From assembly GCA_036852015.1 (NCBI GenBank), contig JAANDG010000065.1, positions 328,759-392,758 on the forward strand: 64,000 bases of DNA. Reading direction: 5' to 3'. This stretch comes from Pelodera strongyloides. Taxonomy: Eukaryota; Nematoda; Chromadorea; Rhabditida; Rhabditidae. Below the pieces are notes generated by a model that was not told the origin of the DNA, did no database searches, and was given only the letters and a program-made list of their open reading frames with translations. Below, one piece after another: positions 59,301 to 64,000 of this stretch. Position 1 is the first letter of the stretch. Every line of letters starts with the position of its first letter. The translations under genes and the position numbers were made by a program.

Positions 59301-62300
59301 AAGAGGAGAGGAAGGTGGTAGTGAGCAATGCTCTAAACTTCACATTATTCAACTGTTCAGGAACATCAAAACGGGAATATTCAACACATTTTTAGTGAAC
59401 AGATTAATATGTCTGACACAACGGTTTTCCGCTGCAACCTACACATAAAGCAATGTGTGCACATACATATATTTCAAAGAAAAGAAGATAATGCATTAAA
59501 ACAACAATAAAAATAGATAAAGGAAAACATACTTTCATCTTCATGTTGCATGACTCCAACACATGGAACAGGAAATCGCGACACTAAAATACAAAGACAT
59601 TTTTTATACTTACCGTATCACTACCGACGATCATGAATCATGACGTTTACACGAAGTAAGAAAATGCATCCGAGCCAATAAAATTCTATATCCACAATCT
59701 ACATAAACTATAAACTGTCGAAAATTACCTACCGGATCACCGTTATTCGTTTCCAATTTGCTGAACGCCTCACATAAATTCATCATCAATCGAATGCATA
59801 TTGACTGCATGTTTGGAGGCAGAAGCACATCGTGGACACAACGAGAGAACACAAATATAGCGCTGAAATAAGTAATATACAAATTGTTATCATGCAACGA
59901 CACGCAAAGAACTGAAATGTCTAGGTAGATAAAAAAAAATGAACTAGAAAAGTCACCGCGCTGCAAAAATCGCTCAAAAATACACTACGACGTTTCTCTC
60001 GATCCACCATTCAGCTTAACAGCTTGCACAATGAAAATAAAAAGTTCATTTAAAAAAAGCTTACTGGCAAAGAATTGGATACGGTAGCTGAAGCCTCAAG
60101 TGATGCAGCAAATCCGCAGTGATGTGGTAAAATAATGGCCTAGAACAAACGAGAAGACTTAGCACCTTAGCAGAAGTTCAGGTCAGAAAAAAACAACGCA
60201 CACAACTCTTCGCCCAGTAAAAAAGTTTACCACACAACACCCCCCAAAAAAGATCGCTGAGTTGAGTCAAACAAATGTAACAAAATAAATATTGTTTGAA
60301 ATTGAAATCGGTACCGGAATTACACTCACCAACAAAAAAACCACAAAAATACATAAATACCTGAGAATGTCCTGGCACGTGTATCCACTTCCAATCATCA
60401 GTTTCTCCGATAGTAATCGTGGAAGATGGGGCAAGAACTTGTTCCGGATCTGAAAGGAACTCGTCATAGCCTATAGCTCGAGCCTGACGACGAACCACCT
60501 CCGGAAAGAATATTGCTATAAAATTGGATGGCTCATGGATGAACCACCTCCCGATTTGAGTATTAAACATGAGGAGGAGAAAGCTCGGATGTGGTACGAG
60601 AAACTCATCATAAGCGTATCACAAATAGACAAATTTCGCGAACGACCCTCCGGACCCACCGGCGAGGTTTATGCCCTGATACTCGGTCAATAAAGACAAC
60701 AACAAGGAATACCTTAATTACTTCTAATAAAACGCCCCTAGTCAACTAACGGTTATCCCATAAGCTACTCCACTTACATCACTCGTGTAGAAGAATTTGA
60801 CCGCGTTGAGGAGTTCCCGCCTTGCTTGTACCATCTCGGGCGGGCACTGTTCCAGTAAATTTAAGATGCCAGAAATCAACATTTGCGTGTTGGCATACAC
60901 GACGTCCGGCTGCAAGGAGCTGGTAAGATAGGTAAATACATTCAGAAAAAACTAGGCCATTGTATGTAGGCAACATAGTGCATGGGGGAAAGGGGAAATC
61001 GAACGTGAGTTTCATAATTATACTCAACTGCTATAATACTACAATCTACAATGTCACGATTAAATGAAATTCATGAAATATATTAAAACAAAAGATGTTT
61101 TAAACGACTCACAGCCTGTTTTGCGAGAAATGCCAGGAACGTCATACACTTCATCTGGCAGTTGAAGCACTCATCCGCGAGTTCTCTGAAGCAGGTTATT
61201 TATAAATATATAAACTTGATATTCAAAGGAGGTGATTACTTAGGTATTCATGTACCCAATCTAATATTTATAAATTTTGGTTGCAAACGAAAAATTGGGG
61301 TTTCGGTCGAGCGGGGATCGAACCCGCATCTTCAGCTATCCGGGCCAATGCATTTACATACCGGCACCCCCACCCGATTGTTCTTAAGGTCCGCCCCCGG
61401 GCGGTATTGTAAAGTTGAGAAAAAGCTAAATGTTAAAAAGGTCACCCCCAAACGAACCGGTCAGTATCCGGGCCAAGGCACCGTCACGATTGTTCGCAAA
61501 GCAGCCGCAATGGCGTCACACAGTGAATATACAACTGCCCGGGCGGTATTACACATTAACCCAGTAAAGATCAGCCAAACCTGAGAAATACTTCACAGCA
61601 CTAAAGGCAAATGTTAAGTGCCTGGCAGAAGCACGAGGTCATTAAAGGCCGCCTCAGCCTAAGTTTATAAATTTTGGTTGCAAACGAAAAATTGGGGTTT
61701 CGGTCGAGCGGGGATCGAACCCGCATCTTCAGTATCCGGGCCAATGCATTTACATTATGCTACCGGCACCCACCACCAACGATTGTTCGCAAAGCGAGTT
61801 AAGGTCCGCAATGGCGGCACACAGTGAATATACAACTGCCCGGGCGGTTTACACCATTAACCCAGTAAAATAGAAATAGTTAGTGCAAATGCACAGCGTG
61901 GCGATAAGTATTTTGCCAGCGCCCGGGCGGTATTACGTGCCAAACCTGAGAATTCAAATGTTAGTGCAAACAGAGGTCATTACAGCCTTTGGGGTTTCGT
62001 CGAGCGGCGATCTTCAATCCGGGCCAATACCATTATGCTGGCATTGTCAAAGCGAGTTAAGGTCTGGCGTCACACAGTGGAGATACATTTTCGTGACTTT
62101 AATATAAGTATGCGAACTTATTTTGATAATAAGATTAAGTTCACATCCCTGGCTGTGTTCTTGAAAATTGTAGAGAATACCCGGCAGCCGTACGATTTGA
62201 AGTTTGGCCTTTCGTGCGCAAAAGCCACCGCTTTCCAACTAGATAGTGACTTAACGAATTTATCATATGAGCTGTCACTATGAGACTGAACGAGATGGCA

Positions 62301-64000
62301 TCAGGACCACATGTCCACAAGTAAGAAGACGCTAATATTTCTCGAAACATACCTGGGGTTCCTTTTCCGTTTCCGAGAGAGACACCTTCTGAGCACAAAA
62401 GCACGTTTGCAGATACTAAATAAAACAGACAACATAAATAATTCCTAACAACTACTTTGCTATTGTTTTTCCTTTAAGCGAAACACCGGTCCGTTTTTTA
62501 ACACATCCAGAAGACCAGCACTCTTATGCAAATGAACATAGAATAGAAAATCGAGCTAAATTCGAGCAAATTAACATAAATACGTAAGAATTAAGTTGTC
62601 CGCGATGTGTTTCAAAAATCGGCCGGTATTTCGCTTTAAAAAAAAACTGAGTAACGTAACGGCTCTCAGTACGAAATAGTTCCTAATAGGTTTCACTTGT
62701 GAATAGTTACAACTTCGCTCACACTTTCGATAAGCACTTCTTCCTTGGTCGGCTGAGTGGGCCTTTGAAATGGCCGATGTTGGAACATTGCCCTGCCAGT
62801 TATATGATGTTGCATGTCCCGAAATACATCGTGGAAATGTCTGAGGACACAGACAACTTGTGAAGTCTAAATTAAAATAATTCACTTTTTAGTATGAATG
62901 AAAATTTACTAACTTCTAAGTGTAGCAATGATCAGAACTCATATACGGAAACCCAAATCATAAATTTACTCTACAATATACAAATAAAATGAGACTCACA
63001 TCGCTAAATTGAACACGGAACGATTTTATATGGTCAATGAGAATTTTCAGTGCCAGACATCCGTTTTCTTCGTTTTCCGATTGAATCAATTTCACCATCT
63101 GCATTTGAATAGCGCCAGTCTTTCGCTTGGAAACCTGAATAAGCTAAATAATGTTAGTGGAGAGAAAAATACTGAAGGCGGGTAGAAAACATGAACAACT
63201 TCCACAATAATAATGAAAATGAACATGAAGGAAATGAGAAAACGTAGGCAAATGGTAAACCAACCTCATGTGTCGTTGTACGCAGCATAATTTCGAGCAT
63301 TAGTTTCCGTAGTTGCTGGAAAGAACAGTAATTGAGAATAAAAGAGAAACTATGAAGTCACAAGTGGCATATGCTGCAGTGTTTGTGCAACGACGAAAAA
63401 AAGAGCAATTTATCCACTTATGAGGCGTTAATATGACAGTGGGTTATACTGGATAGACCAGTGGGTCTACTACGGAAGAAACAAGGTTTCAAATTCAAAT
63501 TAATTGTCTTCTTACTGGAACACTTTTGTTGTTTCTTGAATGAAGAGCCTACGTTCTATTATAGCTAAAAAGCTAAATCTAAACATCAAAAGCGGGCACA
63601 TATTCTCTATAAAAGTCCGCGACAAAGTACGCAACAAATCCAGAAACACCAACATATGACAAAATACCAATACCATGTACCTGTGTATTATTTTCGGCAA
63701 TAAACTGTGGGGCGGTTTCAGAAAAGAGCTTGAGAAACGCGGTGAACAAGTTATCCAATATTTGTGCATAGGTAGGCGAGTTGCAAAATACGTCGAATCC
63801 AGACCAGATATCCTGCAAAAGGACAATAAATAAAAGAACAGGAAATACCAGAACGACGAACATACACACAACAACAAACTACAAAACGTTTTATATAAAT
63901 TGCCTTCTAATCTGATAATGGCGTACCTGGAGTGCCTTCAGTTTGAGATCATCCCTCTGGGAACTGTCGTGGAGAGTTCGAATTAAACTATCCCATTCTT
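23068..64000 (-). CDS. TRRAP: TRRAP, PIKK-family pseudokinase scaffold (first residues beyond window)
   Basis: Transformation/transcription domain-associated protein: giant nuclear scaffold that links activators to SAGA and NuA4/TIP60 acetyltransferases. Dozens of small exons translate collinearly with human TRRAP. From the N-terminus: [19 protein letters not shown] (63.8-63.95 kb), [11 protein letters not shown] (60361-60449), [10 protein letters not shown] (57.3 kb), [20 protein letters not shown] (56.2 kb), [14 protein letters not shown] (55.6 kb), [12 protein letters not shown] (41.4 kb), [15 protein letters not shown] (39.5 kb), then FAT, PIKK-like and FATC parts. It ends [11 protein letters not shown], matching human CRMDPAWHPWL; stop at 23068-23070. 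The right edge falls in or near the first coding exons, so only a short N-terminus is missing. The genomic span is inflated by large introns carrying a retroelement, a nested gene, MITEs and minisatellites. Identity is secure; the full exon list is not given. Confidence 0.96.
27192..27367. mobile_element. MITE family A, copy 2
   Basis: 176 bp in a TRRAP intron, bounded by TTAAAGCGAAATACCGGCCG and CGGCCGGTATTTCGCGTTAA, nearly perfect inverted termini. The interior matches the reverse complement of 62472-62640, including GGACAACTGAATTCTTACGT. Confidence 0.8.
30497..30640. mobile_element. MITE family B, copy 2
   Basis: About 144 bp in a TRRAP intron with inverted termini GTGGCCGTATGCACGAAC and GTTCGCATACAACCAC, resembling 16488-16640. 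Confidence 0.6.
35394..35535. mobile_element. Degenerate MITE family A-like element
   Basis: The left end TTTAAAGCGGTAAAACAACC and the following GTTTTTGAGACGTGT resemble the family A terminus. The inner TATTCTAATTATTTGCAT resembles the interior of the 27192 copy. The right terminus is poorly conserved. It lies in a TRRAP intron. Confidence 0.4.
40660..40850. repeat. GC-rich minisatellite (unit ~22-25 bp)
   Basis: About six head-to-tail units of CTACGCGGCTGGCCGGTGCC, with runs of C of varying length between them, in a TRRAP intron. It contrasts sharply with the AT-rich surroundings. The Pro/Ala/Arg-rich frames through it are repeat artefacts. Confidence 0.9.
40888..40973 (-). repeat. tRNA-like (Leu-like) sequence, probably a pseudogene or SINE head
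   Basis: The minus strand has TGGCCGAGTGG (A-box) followed by TAAGGCGC as in Leu tRNAs, and a perfect B-box GGTTCGATTCC. The acceptor halves (CGCTTTA, TCGGTGC) do not pair, the T-stem is poor and no proper anticodon loop forms. I therefore call it tRNA-derived, not functional. It sits between two GC-rich repeat blocks. Confidence 0.6.
41025..41265. repeat. GC-rich degenerate repeat block
   Basis: Variable units around GCGCGGTTGGCTGGGG and TGCGCGGCTGGCTACGC, including a twofold repeat of GCACTCCAATTTGCGCGGCT. Related in sequence to the minisatellite at 40660-40850, with the tRNA-like segment between them. Confidence 0.8.
42181..43724 (+). CDS. PP1-type serine/threonine phosphatase nested antisense in TRRAP
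   Basis: Catalytic subunit of the PPP family, closest to PP1. Eight exons (42181-42302, 42403-42485, 42574-42695, 42777-42905, 42988-43170, 43259-43405, 43502-43594, 43671-43724) give 310 residues with matching phases. Metal and catalytic residues are all present: GDTHGQ (D62, H64), GDYVDRG (D90, D93), GNHE (N122, H123), MHGG (H172), ARAHQ (H247) and R94/R220. Departures from canonical PP1 are GDT for GDI, DRGHQ for DRGKQ and [11 protein letters not shown] for SAPNYCGEFDN. The short tail ends AAQTAQK without the usual TPPR-type phosphosite. The gene lies wholly inside the TRRAP intron 41856-43918 on the other strand. No decay is visible, so a diverged, probably specialised paralogue; tissue role unknown. 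Confidence 0.95.
45367..46872 (-). repeat. Pseudo-LTR copy 1 (downstream)
   Basis: Starts AATAAAGGAGGAAGCAAATT, as does 50041. It is nearly identical to the second copy for about 230 bp, then differs mainly by short deletions in the other copy. A 63-codon frame in it (45409-45600) recurs exactly in copy 2, but reads as UTR. It includes the RT YMDD region at its far end. Confidence 0.9.
46358..47934 (-). pseudogene. PLE reverse transcriptase with CxC linker, frameshifted
   Basis: Minus-strand fragments in order: a linker with [11 protein letters not shown] and HVHCNCKD (CxC motif, about 47650-47700), then [15 protein letters not shown] (about 47270), PKLHKKS and [11 protein letters not shown] (RT fingers), [16 protein letters not shown] (RT motif A with catalytic Asp), [17 protein letters not shown] (motif B), [13 protein letters not shown] (motif C, YMDD) and LDLALI. 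Frames change between 47934, 47088 and 46549 with at least one stop, so no intact polyprotein remains. The palm motifs are well kept, which suggests fairly recent decay or assembly errors. Confidence 0.88.
47808..48650 (-). pseudogene. PLE GIY-YIG endonuclease domain
   Basis: One open frame contains [11 protein letters not shown] (Cys cluster), then [32 protein letters not shown] and ILYRHFSKC, followed by a conserved [19 protein letters not shown]. The C-x2-C-x3-YVGET...R...R..QH pattern is the Penelope-type GIY-YIG nuclease. It lies upstream of the RT on the element's coding strand. The ATG is not evident; the start is set near the Cys cluster. It overlaps the next fragment in another frame. 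Confidence 0.88.
50041..51205 (-). repeat. Pseudo-LTR copy 2 (upstream, shortened)
   Basis: Matches 45367-46872 from the same first base but is about 340 bp shorter because of many short deletions that become denser from about 50630 on. RT fragments in it are therefore broken. It ends near CTACTAAA, just before the TRRAP donor region. Confidence 0.88.
53285..53327. repeat. (TC)n microsatellite
   Basis: About 43 bp of TC in a TRRAP intron. The Arg-Glu repeat frame on the other strand is an artefact. Confidence 0.95.
55951..56016. repeat. Perfect 18-bp inverted repeat hairpin
   Basis: CTTCGAGCATTTACGACT (55966-55983) is followed by a 6-base loop TCCGGG and its exact complement (55990-56007). 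Outer segments AAGGTAGA and TCTACCTT extend the stem after a small bulge. It lies in a TRRAP intron. Confidence 0.9.
61256..62100. repeat. Decaying tandem copies of a tRNA-like repeat
   Basis: Three successive copies begin near 61269, 61663 and about 61881-61990. On the minus strand they carry a perfect T-arm and B-box (GCGGGTTCGATCCCCGC). Further shared blocks are GCCCGGGCGGTATTA, CACACAGTGAATATACAACT and CCGGGCCAAT. Later copies are progressively shorter through many small deletions. The array lies in a TRRAP intron and is not a functional tRNA. Confidence 0.8.
62472..62640. mobile_element. MITE family A, copy 3
   Basis: 169 bp in a TRRAP intron with termini TTTAAGCGAAACACCGGTCC and CGGCCGGTATTTCGCTTTAA. 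The interior is the reverse complement of copy 2 (TACGTAAGAATTAAGTTGTCC), so it is inserted in the opposite orientation. Confidence 0.78.

Overview
The window is animal nuclear DNA, most likely from a nematode or a close relative. It is AT-rich, genes are cut into many small exons by introns of often 50-400 bp, and acceptors read TTTCAG or TTTAG. Several genes have an acceptor-like TTTCAG/TTTTAG 0-31 bp before the first ATG with no visible upstream exon, as expected for spliced-leader trans-splicing. The organism is an inference. All exon models were built by hand from splice signals and family resemblance.

Region 1 (1-14.6 kb) is a lipid-oxidation block. On the minus strand, ECH1 (dienoyl-CoA isomerase) is followed by HSDL2 (SDR/SCP2 dehydrogenase, cut by the window edge) in operon-like order. 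Divergently, on the plus strand, lies a 2,4-dienoyl-CoA reductase (DECR family). The ~4.3 kb between the divergent starts holds a duplicated DECR first exon that may head a small chimeric gene, a large inverted repeat, a MITE and a GC-rich foldback element abutting the DECR leader. ECH1 introns carry a ~300-bp T/C homopolymer block and a duplicated tRNA-like SINE.

Region 2 (14.6-23 kb) holds one 16-exon minus-strand gene for a ~699-residue C2H2 zinc-finger nuclear protein, convergent with DECR. Upstream of it is a plus-strand fragment of a non-LTR retrotransposon reverse transcriptase.

Region 3 (23 kb to the right edge) is a single minus-strand gene: TRRAP, the giant PIKK-family pseudokinase scaffold of SAGA/NuA4 histone acetyltransferases. 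Its C-terminus ends at 23068, and the right edge lies within roughly the first few dozen residues of the protein. HEAT, FAT, PIKK-like and FATC parts follow the human order. Its introns host (a) an intact plus-strand PP1-type phosphatase gene nested antisense at 42.2-43.7 kb, (b) a ~5.8 kb Penelope-like retroelement with pseudo-LTRs and a permuted order (GIY-YIG endonuclease, CxC linker, then reverse transcriptase) as in Naiad elements, and (c) MITEs, GC-rich minisatellites and tRNA-like repeats.

The strongest items for follow-up are the Naiad-like element and its position 7 bp from a TRRAP splice acceptor, the beta-oxidation gene cluster, and the duplicated DECR exon.
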